Shown: one piece after another, positions 19,109 to 27,985 of the stretch
Numbering within the stretch: the first letter of the stretch is position 1
How the letters are laid out: each line of letters starts with the position of its first letter
Source of the DNA: Cellvibrio sp. pealriver
GTDB lineage: Bacteria; Pseudomonadota; Gammaproteobacteria; Pseudomonadales; Cellvibrionaceae
Direction: 5' to 3'
Assembly (NCBI RefSeq): GCF_001183545.1
Contig: NZ_KQ236688.1
Span: 1,517,149 to 1,581,148, forward strand
DNA: 64,000 nt
Made by a program: the position numbers and the translations under genes
The notes under the pieces: model-generated
The model's database searches: none
What the model was told of the DNA's origin: nothing
The model's input: the letters and a program-made list of their open reading frames with translations, nothing else

Positions 19109-20017
19109 TTAAAGCCCATCCTGTTCGCCGGACGACAGCTCACGCTTGTTCCCTTTGTCGTCATCCGTTTCGTCCAGATGAGTATCTTGTAGAGAAGCAT
19201 GGTGTAGAGAAGCATCGCTGGAGTAAGCATCTTCTTCATCGCCATCCGCACTCGCTAATTGCTTGGTAAGAAATTGCTCCAATACCGTTTGCAAGCGCGT
19301 TGATACCGAAAAATCGACGCGGCTTTCTGGCGTTTCTATACGGCAACCACCTGGTTGGAGTTCAGTATCGCCAAAAAAACTCCAATTTAATTGCTGCTCG
19401 GCGGCATAGTTTTCCACTGCAGCCAGATCATCCGGATTCAAACAGACACGGATATTTTTACTGCCGATTGGCAGCGCATCGACCGCACTTTTGACCAAAC
19501 CTAAAATATGCGAAGAGTCGGTAAGTAATTCGCGCTGCACAACACTTTGGGTGAGCGTGCAGATCACATCCAATAATAAATGCTCGGTATCGTCATCTTG
19601 TTCAGCCAGTGGCTGCAATAAGGCTTGCGCCAATTTTTGGAAGCGCTGCTGTTCTGCTACCAATTGCGCACGCATTTCCATCAAGCCCTGCTGACGGCCT
19701 GCCTCATAACCTTCTGTATTGCCTTTGTTAAAACCTTCTTTATGGCCCTGCTCAAAACCGTCTTTTTCAGCTGCGTCAAAAATTGCCTGCATTTCTTCAG
19801 CCGTCATACCCAATTGGGCAGGCTGTTCCGGTTCGGGGATTTCAACAACTTCGATGGTTTCTTTTTCGCGACGCAATAAACGTTCACGCCGTTCACGCGC
19901 TTCTTTTTCAGCAGACGACAAAATTTTGCCGTGCTCAGTGATAGGAGGCAGCACCCAAGTGGTCACACTTTCGGCGACCTCCGCAGGGATACGGTTTTGC
20001 AAATGATTATCGGACAT
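19109..20017 (-). CDS. fliH: Flagellar assembly protein FliH
   Basis: A 302-residue FliH, regulator of the FliI ATPase. A variable, charged N-terminus is followed by a Gly-patterned helix around residues 85-115 ([20 protein letters not shown]), the G-x-x-x-G repeat typical of FliH, then the FliI-binding domain. The last 45 residues are acidic low complexity and include a 15-bp in-frame tandem duplication (19188-19217). It lies between fliG and fliI. Confidence 0.94.
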   Translation of the reverse strand: MSDNHLQNRIPAEVAESVTTWVLPPITEHGKILSSAEKEARERRERLLRREKETIEVVEIPEPEQPAQLGMTAEEMQAIFDAAEKDGFEQGHKEGFNKGNTEGYEAGRQQGLMEMRAQLVAEQQRFQKLAQALLQPLAEQDDDTEHLLLDVICTLTQSVVQRELLTDSSHILGLVKSAVDALPIGSKNIRVCLNPDDLAAVENYAAEQQLNWSFFGDTELQPGGCRIETPESRVDFSVSTRLQTVLEQFLTKQLASADGDEEDAYSSDASLHHASLQDTHLDETDDDKGNKRELSSGEQDGL

Positions 20018-20064
20018 GGGTGATTGATCCCGTTAACGCAGTGCTATGGCGCAGACCAAATGGT

Positions 20065-21099
20065 TTACACCATTTGGTCGCCGCCGCCACCCAACATAAT
20101 TTCGCCAGCATCGGCCATACGGCGCGCCGTGATAAGAATTTCTTTTTGCGCCGCTTCCACATCGGCCAAGCGCATTGGCGGTTTGGTTTCCAGATCGTCG
20201 CGCAGCAATTCCGCCGCACGTTTGGACATATTTTTGAAGATTTTTTCTTTGAGCTCGTCGTCGGCACCTTTGAGTGCAACCACCAGTACATCGGACGATA
20301 CTTCGCGCAACAGCGCCTGGATTCCACGGTCGTCCACATCTTTGAGGTTTTCGAACACGAACATAAGATCCTGAATCTGGTTGCCCATGTCCTCGTCGAT
20401 TTCTTTGATGCCTTCCATCAATTCCGCTTCGATCGAACCATCCAAATTGTTCATAATTTCCGCCGCCACTTTGTAACCGCCCATGGCTTTGGTTTGCGAT
20501 GCAGCATTGCCCGAGAATTGTTTTTCCAGAATGTCATTCAATTCTTGCAGTGCGCTGGGTTGAACGGTATCAAGCGATGCAACACGCATCATAATGTCGA
20601 GGCGAACCTTCTCGGGGAAATACGTCAGGATTTCGGCGGATTGGTCAGAATCCAAATACGCAATCACAATCGCCTGAATCTGCGGGTGTTCGTTGCGGAT
20701 GATATCGGCAACGGAACGCGCCTCCATCCACTTGAGCGTATCCAAACCAGTGGTGTTGCCGCCAATCAAAATACGGTCAATCAAACTGTTGGCTTTGTCT
20801 TCGCCTAATGCTGTTACCAACATTTTGCGGATGTAATTATCTGCACCGACGCCCAAGCCCGTCAGCGTGCGTACTTCATCCAAAAAATTGGCCAGTACGG
20901 CCTGCACTTCTGACTGCTGCACGTTTTGTAATTGGGTCATGGCAGCACCAATGCGCTGCACTTCTTTTGGCCCCATGTGCTTGAGAATTTCCGCTGCATC
21001 CGCTTCACCCAGCGACATCAATAAAATCGCTGCCTGATCCACGTAACGCATTTTCAGTGCGGGCGGCTTGGCGGCCGCTTTATCATTTGCATCAGTCAT
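20065..21099 (-). CDS. fliG: Flagellar motor switch protein FliG
   Basis: A 344-residue FliG. The N-terminus contains D-Q-A-A-I-L-L-M-S-L-G-E-A-D-A-A-E-I-L-K-H. The middle armadillo-like domain includes the E-H-P-Q-x-x-A motif (N-E-H-P-Q-I-Q-A-I-V), and the C-terminal torque helix has charged residues that face the stator (S-K-R-A-A-E-L-L-R-D-D-L-E). It couples FliF to FliM. Its start overlaps the fliF stop by 8 bp. Confidence 0.97.
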   Translation of the reverse strand: MTDANDKAAAKPPALKMRYVDQAAILLMSLGEADAAEILKHMGPKEVQRIGAAMTQLQNVQQSEVQAVLANFLDEVRTLTGLGVGADNYIRKMLVTALGEDKANSLIDRILIGGNTTGLDTLKWMEARSVADIIRNEHPQIQAIVIAYLDSDQSAEILTYFPEKVRLDIMMRVASLDTVQPSALQELNDILEKQFSGNAASQTKAMGGYKVAAEIMNNLDGSIEAELMEGIKEIDEDMGNQIQDLMFVFENLKDVDDRGIQALLREVSSDVLVVALKGADDELKEKIFKNMSKRAAELLRDDLETKPPMRLADVEAAQKEILITARRMADAGEIMLGGGGDQMV

Positions 21100-22795
21100 C
21101 GCGGTTTATCCACTTCTTAACAACCTGGGCAACACGGCCCGGATCATCGGCAATCAAGCCTTTAATAGCGTTAATTTGTTCTTCATAACCTTGTTCTGGC
21201 CCAGGCAGCATAAGCGCGTGGCCACCGGTTAGCGTCACGGTTTCATCGGACATATTTTCCAAACCGTGCATTCCACCTGCCGCTTCCAGCGCAGCCAATT
21301 GGCGAGCCTCTTCTTCTTCCGCCAACTTGCCGCCCTGCTTGGAGAGGCTTTTGAACATCGGGCGCAGCAAGCCAAATATAATCAACAAAATAACCAAAAC
21401 ACTGGCGATGTATTTGATGTTGGGCATTACCCACACTTCCCACCAAGGGAGTTCAACACCGACATCCGGATCAACTACGCGATTGGCAAAAGGTGAGTTC
21501 AATACATTCACACTATCGCCACGTACGGCGCTGAAACCTACTGCATCCCTCACCAGTATAGACAAACGTTCCAATTCGTTTTCAGTCCAGGGCACCAGCG
21601 TCTCAGTACCATCGGCATTTTTGATTACTTTGTCATCAACCACGACCGCAACGGTCAAACGTTTGAGTGTGCCTTGTTGATGCTTGGTGTAACTCACCGT
21701 GCGGTCCAACTCATAATTGCGCGTTGCTTGTTCGCGATTATTGGTTGGCGCAGCCGCTGCTACCGGCTGCCCTGTCGCTGGATCAATTTGTTCCGGTGCC
21801 TCTGCAGTACCTGGCGGTTGGTTAGTCAGCGCACCGGGAATACCAGCGGCAACATCGCCTGCACGGCGCGTTTCATTCAGTGTTTGTTCGGAGCGGATAG
21901 CGGGCAAATCCGGGTTAAAAGTTTCTGCTGCTTGCTCAATTGCGGTGAAATCAATATCTGCACTCACCTCTGCACGGAATTTACCACCGCCTACAACCGG
22001 TTCCAAAATACCGTTAATGCGCTTGATTACGCTGCTTTCAACTTCTTTGGAATATTGGTGCTGTTTTGCAGCCAATAATAAATCGACATTATCGTCACCA
22101 ACGGATATTAAATTGCCATGCTGGTCAACCACGGTGACATCCGCCGTTTTCATGCCCGGCACAGATGAAGCAACCAAATTCATAATCGCTTTTACTTGCG
22201 CTGGCTCAACACTCCGGCCAGCAAACACCTCAACAAAAACAGATGCAGTGGGATTAGTTGCATCGCGTACAAATACGGTTTTTTTCGGAATTGCCAAATG
22301 CACACGTGCACTGCGAATGCTGGTGATACTGGTGATGGTGCGCGCAAGTTCACCTTCAATACTGCGTTGGTAGCGCGTGCCCTCTACAAATTGGCTGGTA
22401 CCCAAAGGCTGCTCTTTATCCATCAGCTCAAAGCCTTGGGTTGGGCTGGATGGCAAACCAAATTCCGCCAACTTCAACCGCGCCATATGAACATCTTCAC
22501 TCGCGACTAAAATTGCTCCGCTGTTTTGGTCTACTTTGAAGTTGATTTGGTTTTGCTCAAGCACATCCACCACATTGGCAGCGTCAAGATTATCCATACG
22601 GCCATACAAGGGGCGGTAATCTTCCCCTTGCATCCACATCACAATCGCAAAACCAATGGCCACACTGGCAGCCAAGGTGAGCATCAAACCAATTTGGCGT
22701 AACAGGTTGAGACTGCTTAAACCCTCTAAAAAATCGCCACCCAGCTTTGGTTTGGCTGGTGCATTTTCTGATTCAGTTGCGGCAGAGGTAGCCAT
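21092..22795 (-). CDS. fliF: Flagellar MS-ring protein FliF
   Basis: A 567-residue FliF with two membrane helices, one near residues 35-55 and one near 455-475. The ring-building motifs lie between them (Y-R-P-L-Y-G-R-M, then G-T-R-Y-Q-R-S-I-E-G-E-L-A-R-T-I and A-R-V-H-L-A-I-P-K). The FliG-binding tail is at the C-terminus. The central insertion is Pro/Ala-rich (residues 315-350), as is common. It nucleates the basal body and follows fliE in the fliE operon. Confidence 0.97.
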   Translation of the reverse strand: MATSAATESENAPAKPKLGGDFLEGLSSLNLLRQIGLMLTLAASVAIGFAIVMWMQGEDYRPLYGRMDNLDAANVVDVLEQNQINFKVDQNSGAILVASEDVHMARLKLAEFGLPSSPTQGFELMDKEQPLGTSQFVEGTRYQRSIEGELARTITSITSIRSARVHLAIPKKTVFVRDATNPTASVFVEVFAGRSVEPAQVKAIMNLVASSVPGMKTADVTVVDQHGNLISVGDDNVDLLLAAKQHQYSKEVESSVIKRINGILEPVVGGGKFRAEVSADIDFTAIEQAAETFNPDLPAIRSEQTLNETRRAGDVAAGIPGALTNQPPGTAEAPEQIDPATGQPVAAAAPTNNREQATRNYELDRTVSYTKHQQGTLKRLTVAVVVDDKVIKNADGTETLVPWTENELERLSILVRDAVGFSAVRGDSVNVLNSPFANRVVDPDVGVELPWWEVWVMPNIKYIASVLVILLIIFGLLRPMFKSLSKQGGKLAEEEEARQLAALEAAGGMHGLENMSDETVTLTGGHALMLPGPEQGYEEQINAIKGLIADDPGRVAQVVKKWINRDD

Positions 22796-22888
22796 AATTA
22801 CAACACCTTGAACTTTATTTTGATAAACAACATTGTGGTAAACAATGTGTTAGCGGATAAACCCTGAAACCTATTAGGTGCCGACCAT

Positions 22889-23266
22889 TTAAATCGGCAT
22901 GTTCATCACATCACGATACGCATCAATTAATTTATTACGCACTTGCACCATCGCCTGAAACGAAACTGAGGCTTTTTGCGAGGCGATCATCACATCGGTG
23001 ATATCCACACCGGCAACACCGCGCTCGTAAGCATCGGCCATTGAGCTGGATGCTTTTTGCACTTCATTTACTTTGTTCACCGCCTGCGTCATTAAATCGC
23101 CGAAGCTTGGCGTTTTCACCGTACCTTCTACCGGCAAAGCGCCAAGATTACGCATCCCCGGAGCAGGCGTATCACCTACCCCCTGCGGGCGCTGAAATAC
23201 TTGTGTTTGGGCTTTAAGGGCACGCATATCGCCCAACAAACGGCTGATATCGACACGGTCAGTCAT
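22889..23266 (-). CDS. fliE: Flagellar hook-basal body protein FliE
   Basis: A 125-residue FliE, the junction between the MS ring and rod. The conserved C-terminus contains A-V-N-K-V-N-E-V-Q and [24 protein letters not shown]. The start is the ATG at 23264-23266, preceded by GAGGA at a proper distance. The reading frame stays open upstream but that extension is not FliE-like. It is the first gene of fliEFGHIJ. Confidence 0.95.
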   Translation of the reverse strand: MTDRVDISRLLGDMRALKAQTQVFQRPQGVGDTPAPGMRNLGALPVEGTVKTPSFGDLMTQAVNKVNEVQKASSSMADAYERGVAGVDITDVMIASQKASVSFQAMVQVRNKLIDAYRDVMNMPI

Positions 23267-23346
23267 GATCAAAATCCTCACTTGCTTACCTGTGGGCGAC
23301 AATAATTTGGCATTGCACTCACAAAATTCGTTACTGGGAGAGATTT

Positions 23347-23363
23347 TGCACAAAGCAGGCCAA
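23347..23363 (-). promoter_or_regulatory. sigma54 promoter for the fliE operon
   Basis: The minus strand reads TTGGCCTGCTTTGTGCA, with GG and GC separated by 10 bases and most consensus positions kept. It lies about 80 bp upstream of the fliE ATG. The operon is RpoN/FleR-dependent in Pseudomonas, so this fits. Confidence 0.65.
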
Positions 23364-23507
23364 TCTTTGCCGCTTGGCAACGGCTTGCCTTCGTAGCACT
23401 CAAACAGAGCTCAAGGTTTAATCAGTTTGTCGCTAATTGTTCACTGTTTTGTCACGCCCTTTTTTTATGCTTGCGGCAGTTTCCACTACTGCACCGGGGG
23501 TTTGTGT

Positions 23508-23708
23508 ATGAGTACCGAAAACATGCTGGATGAACTGGAAATTATTGAAAATGCGATGGCTAACTTTATTGCCGATGTCGTCGTTTCAAAAAGCAAGAAA
23601 CAACAAATTCGCCGCAATATGGAATGCCGCCGCAAATTGGAAGAAAAGCAGGAAGCCAAAAAACTCGCGCGCGAAACCTGCGAATATGAGTTTGATTATT
23701 TACACTAA
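23508..23708 (+). CDS. Small conserved-looking charged protein, function unknown
   Basis: A 66-residue protein beginning MSTENMLDELEIIENAMANF, with GGGGG eight to twelve bases before its ATG. The C-terminal half is strongly charged (K-S-K-K-Q-Q-I-R-R-N-M-E-C-R-R-K-L-E-E-K-Q) and ends in an aromatic/acidic tail, E-Y-E-F-D-Y-L-H. The pattern of a basic helix followed by an acidic aromatic end recalls small gammaproteobacterial proteins of the PA3496 type, but I cannot confirm that. It lies divergent from fliE and 85 bp before the nucleosidase-like gene. Confidence 0.6.
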   Translation: MSTENMLDELEIIENAMANFIADVVVSKSKKQQIRRNMECRRKLEEKQEAKKLARETCEYEFDYLH

Positions 23709-23793
23709 AAGTCCAAGCTAAATGCTTCTGCAAATGGGCTAACCATTGGAAAATGAGTAAACTTGCTAGTGAAATCCAACGGGTGAGTTATGC

Positions 23794-24396
23794 ATGAAAA
23801 TTATCGTACTGTTTCCCACTGCAACTGAAGCGCAGTTTTTCTCGCATCCTCTCGCGCAGGTTGAATTCTGTGGTGTAGGGCTAAGCGCTACCGCCTATCA
23901 CACAACCAAAATCATCACCCAACATCGCCCTGATTGGTTAATACTCGCGGGTATTGCCGGTGTTTATCCGCAATCGTCATTCGCAGTGGGCGATGTAGCT
24001 TTGGTGACGCGCGAGCATGAAGCGGATTTAGGTTTTTTTACGCCGCAAGGTTTCACCCACTTGGCCGATTTAACGCTGGATATGGATTTTCACATCACTA
24101 AACACTGGGAGTGCCCTTATTTGTTGCCGGAAAGCCTTATCCCTTCAGCAACCAGTAATTCCATGAATGCCGCCATGGCTCCGTTTGTAAATACACTCAA
24201 TATTGATTTGGAAAATATGGAAGGCGCTGCATTTTTTCAGGTGTGCCTTGCTGAACAACAACGCTTTTTAGAGCTGCGAGCTGTTTCGAATATGGTTGAT
24301 ATCAATACAACTGAAGAATGGGATTTCACTGGCTCGATACAGGCACTGACGCAAAAACTTCATATCCTCGTCAATTATTTATTGCACTCTCATTGA
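23794..24396 (+). CDS. Nucleoside phosphorylase/hydrolase family protein (futalosine hydrolase-like)
   Basis: A 200-residue PNP/UDP-family protein. It has a short N-terminal strand, C-G-V-G-L-S-A-T-A, I-L-A-G-I-A-G-V-Y-P, G-D-V-A-L-V-T-R-E-H-E-A-D-L-G, and the substrate/acid-base motif N-M-E-G-A-A-F-F followed by R-A-V-S-N-M-V-D. The A-D-L-G-F-F and E-G-A-A-F-F patterns are most like futalosine hydrolase MqnB, which releases hypoxanthine in an alternative menaquinone pathway. No other mqn gene is visible and ubiquinone is expected in such an organism, so the true substrate may be another nucleoside such as methylthioadenosine. It stands alone on the plus strand inside the flagellar island. 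Confidence 0.75.
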   Translation: MKIIVLFPTATEAQFFSHPLAQVEFCGVGLSATAYHTTKIITQHRPDWLILAGIAGVYPQSSFAVGDVALVTREHEADLGFFTPQGFTHLADLTLDMDFHITKHWECPYLLPESLIPSATSNSMNAAMAPFVNTLNIDLENMEGAAFFQVCLAEQQRFLELRAVSNMVDINTTEEWDFTGSIQALTQKLHILVNYLLHSH

Positions 24397-24448
24397 GAGC
24401 GTTTGCATTAATTTCATGCTGAACTAATACAAGCAAAACAGATAATTG

Positions 24449-24477
24449 ATAATCGCTGGAAGTAAACCAGCGATTAT
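24449..24477. terminator. Hairpin between convergent genes
   Basis: A perfect 11-bp stem (ATAATCGCTGG with CCAGCGATTAT) with a 7-base loop lies between the ends of the nucleosidase-like gene and fleR. There is no strong U-tract on either side, so it is a weak or Rho-assisted terminator at best. Confidence 0.45.
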
Positions 24478-24513
24478 TCACCCATGATTAGATCAACACA
24501 TTTACAACATTTA

Positions 24514-26073
24514 TTACTCGGTAATCTCGTAACCCTCTTCACGCAAGCGCGCAATTTTATAACGCAAGGTGCGGGCACTAATACCTAAACGTTCGGCGGT
24601 ATTTTTACGGCTACCACGCTCATTGCGCAGGGTATTCATAATAATTTCGTACTCGCGCTGTTTGAGGTCGTTACCCAATGCAGGGTTATTCAGCGATGGA
24701 TGTTGCACTGATTGGCCGCTCAACAAGGCAATATTATCGCTAACACCGCCCGCGACAGAAAATTGGCTTGCACGGAAACTGGCATTTGCAAACGCCTGAG
24801 CTGCAAATGAAGGTTGCTCTTGCTGTGCATCTGCACCTACCGGGCTCACAACACTTGCCGCCTCCAACAGATTCGGTTTTTGGCTATAACTGATCGGGCT
24901 TTGCGAATAACCACCGCCCACACCAAGCCCCAAATCTTCCGCCTGAATAGATTTACCTGGCTGTAAAATTAATGCGCGCTGCATAATGTTGTCCAACTCA
25001 CGCACATTGCCCGGCCATGGATATGCGAGCAGCATTTGTTGTGCTGATGGAGACAAACTAACACCACGGCGATTTTGTTTGTGCGCATGTTTTTGCAACA
25101 GTTTTTCCGCGAGCGGAATAATATCTTCCATACGGTCGCGTAACGGTGCCCACTGCAAAGGCAATACACTTAAACGGTAATACAAGTCTTCACGGAATTT
25201 TCCCGCAACCACTTCACTGCGCATGTCGCGGTTAGATGTCGCAATTACACGCACATCCAACTTAATGGTTTTACGCCCGCCCAAACGCTCAACTTCACGC
25301 TCTTGTAATACGCGCAACAATTTTGCTTGCAGGCCAATATCCATTTCTGAAATTTCATCCAGCAATAAAGTACCGCCGTTGGCTTGCTCAAATTTACCGG
25401 GGCTGCTGGTGTGCGCGCCGGTATAAGCACCTTTTTCATGGCCGAACAACATCGCTTCCAACATATTTTCAGGAATTGCCGCGCAATTAATGGCAATAAA
25501 GGGTTGATTGCGGCGTTTGGAATGATCATGAATATAGCGCGCCAGCACTTCTTTACCGGTACCAGACTCACCAACAACCAATACGGTCGAATCCGATTGT
25601 GCAACACGTTGTGCCAGTTTCAATAATTGCTGGCTTGATGGCGCTATTGCCACGGGTTCATCGCCAGAAATTTGCGCAACACCCAAATGCCGTGCAACCG
25701 TTTCTACCAACGTCTGTGGCGCAAAAGGTTTTACCAGATAATCGACAGCACCCTGCTTCATCGCATCTACCGATTCACTAATGCTTGCATAGGCGGTAAT
25801 CAACATCATTGGAATATGTGGATAATCCTGCTTCACGCTGCGCAGTAAATCATGGCCTGTCATTCCGCCCATATTCACATCAGAAACGATCATGCGTATA
25901 TCACTGAATAGCGCCAATTGTTTTAGCGCTTCTTCGCCACTGTTTACGGCAATAACCGCATAGTCCGCCAATTGCAGCGTATCGGTTAATGCTTCACGCA
26001 GGTTGTTGTCATCTTCAACCACCAACACTTTGATTGCATGTTCAAAGTCAGCCTGTTGCAATGCTACAGCCAT
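24514..26073 (-). CDS. fleR: sigma54-dependent flagellar response regulator FleR
   Basis: A 519-residue NtrC-family activator. The receiver has E20-D21-D22 and phosphoacceptor D65. The AAA+ domain has Walker A G-E-S-G-T-G-K-E, the sigma54-contacting loop as G-A-Y-T-G-A (the usual form is GAFTGA), and Walker B G-G-T-L-L-L-D-E. A Fis-type helix-turn-helix ends the protein (R-K-N-T-A-E-R-L-G-I-S-A-R-T-L-R-Y-K). It activates basal body and hook genes with RpoN. The start at 26071-26073 has AGGGG upstream. Its kinase partner fleS lies directly upstream. Confidence 0.95.
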   Translation of the reverse strand: MAVALQQADFEHAIKVLVVEDDNNLREALTDTLQLADYAVIAVNSGEEALKQLALFSDIRMIVSDVNMGGMTGHDLLRSVKQDYPHIPMMLITAYASISESVDAMKQGAVDYLVKPFAPQTLVETVARHLGVAQISGDEPVAIAPSSQQLLKLAQRVAQSDSTVLVVGESGTGKEVLARYIHDHSKRRNQPFIAINCAAIPENMLEAMLFGHEKGAYTGAHTSSPGKFEQANGGTLLLDEISEMDIGLQAKLLRVLQEREVERLGGRKTIKLDVRVIATSNRDMRSEVVAGKFREDLYYRLSVLPLQWAPLRDRMEDIIPLAEKLLQKHAHKQNRRGVSLSPSAQQMLLAYPWPGNVRELDNIMQRALILQPGKSIQAEDLGLGVGGGYSQSPISYSQKPNLLEAASVVSPVGADAQQEQPSFAAQAFANASFRASQFSVAGGVSDNIALLSGQSVQHPSLNNPALGNDLKQREYEIIMNTLRNERGSRKNTAERLGISARTLRYKIARLREEGYEITE

Positions 26074-26119
26074 GATCGTTCCCCTGAGGTTTTTTACCTG
26101 AACTAAAATATAAAAATGA

Positions 26120-27514
26120 TTAAGACGTAAAATTCGCAAACGGCATCAACACACTGGCGCAAGTGCCTTTACCGAGTGTTGATTGCAATAAAAACTTTCC
26201 GTGGTGGGCACGCGCGACCGCCTTCACCACACTTAAACCCAAACCTGTACCCTGCGCTTTCGTGGTGACAAATAAATCCCCCACACTGGACAACAATTCC
26301 GCCGACATCCCTGGCCCTTTGTCGCACACGCGAATCCATAGCCGCTGCTCTTCTGCAGAGATTTCATTTGCTGATTTGGCATCGCTCAATGCGTGCAGAA
26401 AACGATTAAATTCAATTCGCAATTGCGCCTTGCGCTCTACAGCTTGAATAGCGTTATTGACCAGATTTAATAACGCGCCGATCAATGCCTCGCGGTTGCA
26501 TTGGATGAACTCTTCACGGCAATTAATAACCCACTCGCAGGTGGATTCACTGGTCATCAACGGTACTTCCATTGCTTCTGCAAGATCGGATTGCAATTGC
26601 GCCACACTGATCACATCGTTCAACGCCAATTCGCCTTTGACGTAAAACAGCATGTCTTGAATCTGGCGCTCAATATTGTTCAAACGCCCAAGAATTTTTT
26701 CGGAAAACTGCTGGCGACGCTCATCATCCAACTTGCCACTGCATAAATGGCCGGCATACAACATGGCGGATGACAGAGGTGTGCGGATTTGGTGTGCGAG
26801 TGCGCCCATCATTTTGCCCAACGCGGATAAGCGCTCGTGACGGCTTAACTCGCTTTGCAAACGACGGGTTTCGGTTTGATCGGTTAATAGAATGATTTGG
26901 CCATCCGCACCCAGGTTACGGGTTTGGATACTTATGCGGCGGCCATCGTGTAATGACACTTCATGACCATCGTCCTGACGCGGCGCAAAACAACGCTTGA
27001 TCACATCGCGCCACAATTCACCCTGTAAGGGTTCACCCAAGAGTTCAATCGCCGCAGGGTTGGACTCGGAAACGCGCCCTGAAGAATCCAGTACTACAAC
27101 GCCACCGGGTAAAAAATTCAGCAGGCTTTCCAAGCGATGGGCGAGCTTTTCTTTTTCCGCTAACTCGACCAAACGACGGTCACTGAGCGTTGACAGCTCT
27201 TCATTCAACTCTGCAACGCGGTTTTCCAGCAGATGATAGGAATCCGCAAGCTGCTCAGACATCTGGTTAAAAAGTTCAAATGCGCTTTTTAAATCTTGCC
27301 CTTTCTCGGCAATACCGTTTTTATCTGACGGAGCACCCAAAACCACAGGTGCAAGCGCACTGCCCGCTTGTGCAGCCAATAAGCCGGAACGTACTTTGGT
27401 AACCGTTGAAGCTGAGGCTTTAGTAGACGGCACCTGCTTGGTCAATGCATCAGTAGCATCGCCCGATGGTGCGTTGCCAATTACCTCAAGTAGATGGGAA
27501 GCCGCTTGCGTCAT
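26120..27514 (-). CDS. fleS: Flagellar sensor histidine kinase FleS
   Basis: A 464-residue cytosolic kinase without membrane segments. A coiled-coil region (about residues 75-130) leads into a PAS domain (V-V-L-D-S-S-G-R-V-S-E-S-N-P-A-A), then HisKA with the phosphorylatable H241 in L-A-H-Q-I-R-T-P-L-S-S-A-M. HATPase_c follows, with N-box L-V-N-N-A-I-Q-A-V, C-D-K-G-P-G-M and G-T-G-L-G-L-S-V-V-K. In Pseudomonas FleS phosphorylates FleR. The fleQ gene, usually next to fleSR, is absent from this window. Confidence 0.95.
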   Translation of the reverse strand: MTQAASHLLEVIGNAPSGDATDALTKQVPSTKASASTVTKVRSGLLAAQAGSALAPVVLGAPSDKNGIAEKGQDLKSAFELFNQMSEQLADSYHLLENRVAELNEELSTLSDRRLVELAEKEKLAHRLESLLNFLPGGVVVLDSSGRVSESNPAAIELLGEPLQGELWRDVIKRCFAPRQDDGHEVSLHDGRRISIQTRNLGADGQIILLTDQTETRRLQSELSRHERLSALGKMMGALAHQIRTPLSSAMLYAGHLCSGKLDDERRQQFSEKILGRLNNIERQIQDMLFYVKGELALNDVISVAQLQSDLAEAMEVPLMTSESTCEWVINCREEFIQCNREALIGALLNLVNNAIQAVERKAQLRIEFNRFLHALSDAKSANEISAEEQRLWIRVCDKGPGMSAELLSSVGDLFVTTKAQGTGLGLSVVKAVARAHHGKFLLQSTLGKGTCASVLMPFANFTS

Positions 27515-27611
27515 AAAAACCCCAAAGTTGTGACTGAGCCCCTAGCCAACAAATTAAAGCGTCAATAAAACCACATCAATTCGCTGAAAAAGACCGATAC
27601 ACAAGGGTATT

Positions 27612-27628
27612 TGCAATCGCAATGCCAA
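27612..27628 (-). promoter_or_regulatory. sigma54 promoter for fleSR
   Basis: The minus strand reads TTGGCATTGCGATTGCA, an excellent match to TTGGCAC-N5-TTGCA with 10 bases between GG and GC. It lies about 98 bp upstream of the fleS ATG. In Pseudomonas fleSR is transcribed by RpoN with FleQ, which agrees. Confidence 0.85.
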
Positions 27629-27711
27629 AAAAATATTTATATATTATTCAATAGGTTAATGAAAAAAGATGGCACATAAGGTCAAACATTTGGCTCTTGG
27701 CTTTTTTTGGG

Positions 27712-27740
27712 TTGTCGTCAGAATCACGGCTCCCTATAAT
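27712..27740 (+). promoter_or_regulatory. sigma70 promoter of the manganese riboswitch transcript
   Basis: TTGTCG (27712-27717) and a perfect TATAAT (27735-27740) are separated by 17 bases. Transcription would start near 27747, a few bases before the conserved riboswitch 5' element. It is the clearest housekeeping promoter in the window. Confidence 0.8.
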
Positions 27741-27749
27741 GTCCGTACT

Positions 27750-27973
27750 TTCTCGGGGGAGTAATCTGCTCCAGCATCCGGATGCCTGCATCCACTGTGC
27801 TGAGCGCTTTTGTCAACAAACTTGCCGCGTTCCGGTCAACAACCAGCGCATTTACGGCATGGCAAAAGCGTCCTCTGTCGTGCATTACTTTGCACACATC
27901 GGATTGATGAGACCTGAGATACCACTGTAGCCCCGGCGGGACTGCGGTTGTATCTCATGTTATTCATCCCGCC
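27750..27973 (+). promoter_or_regulatory. yybP-ykoY-type manganese riboswitch and expression platform
   Basis: Three hallmarks of the yybP-ykoY (Mn2+) class occur in order: GGGGGAGTA at 27755-27763, GTCAACA at 27812-27818, and GAGACC at 27909-27914. The RNA leads into a UPF0016 transporter gene, a known Mn exporter family often controlled by this riboswitch. Downstream, GAGATAC (27916-27922) can pair with GTATCTC (27950-27956), while GGCGGGA (27935-27941) could instead pair with TCCCGCC (27967-27973) just before the coding start. These mutually exclusive hairpins look like an expression platform. The class call is by motif reading, without a covariance model. Confidence 0.8.
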
Positions 27974-27985
27974 TTGGTAATGTTT

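Noticed and set aside
20020..20808. 262-residue plus-strand open frame opposite fliG
   Set aside because: Antisense to fliG, rich in His/Phe/Arg as expected for a shadow frame, with no homology-like motif.
27697..27930. 77-residue open frame across the Mn riboswitch
   Set aside because: It crosses the promoter and conserved riboswitch elements and has no ribosome binding site.
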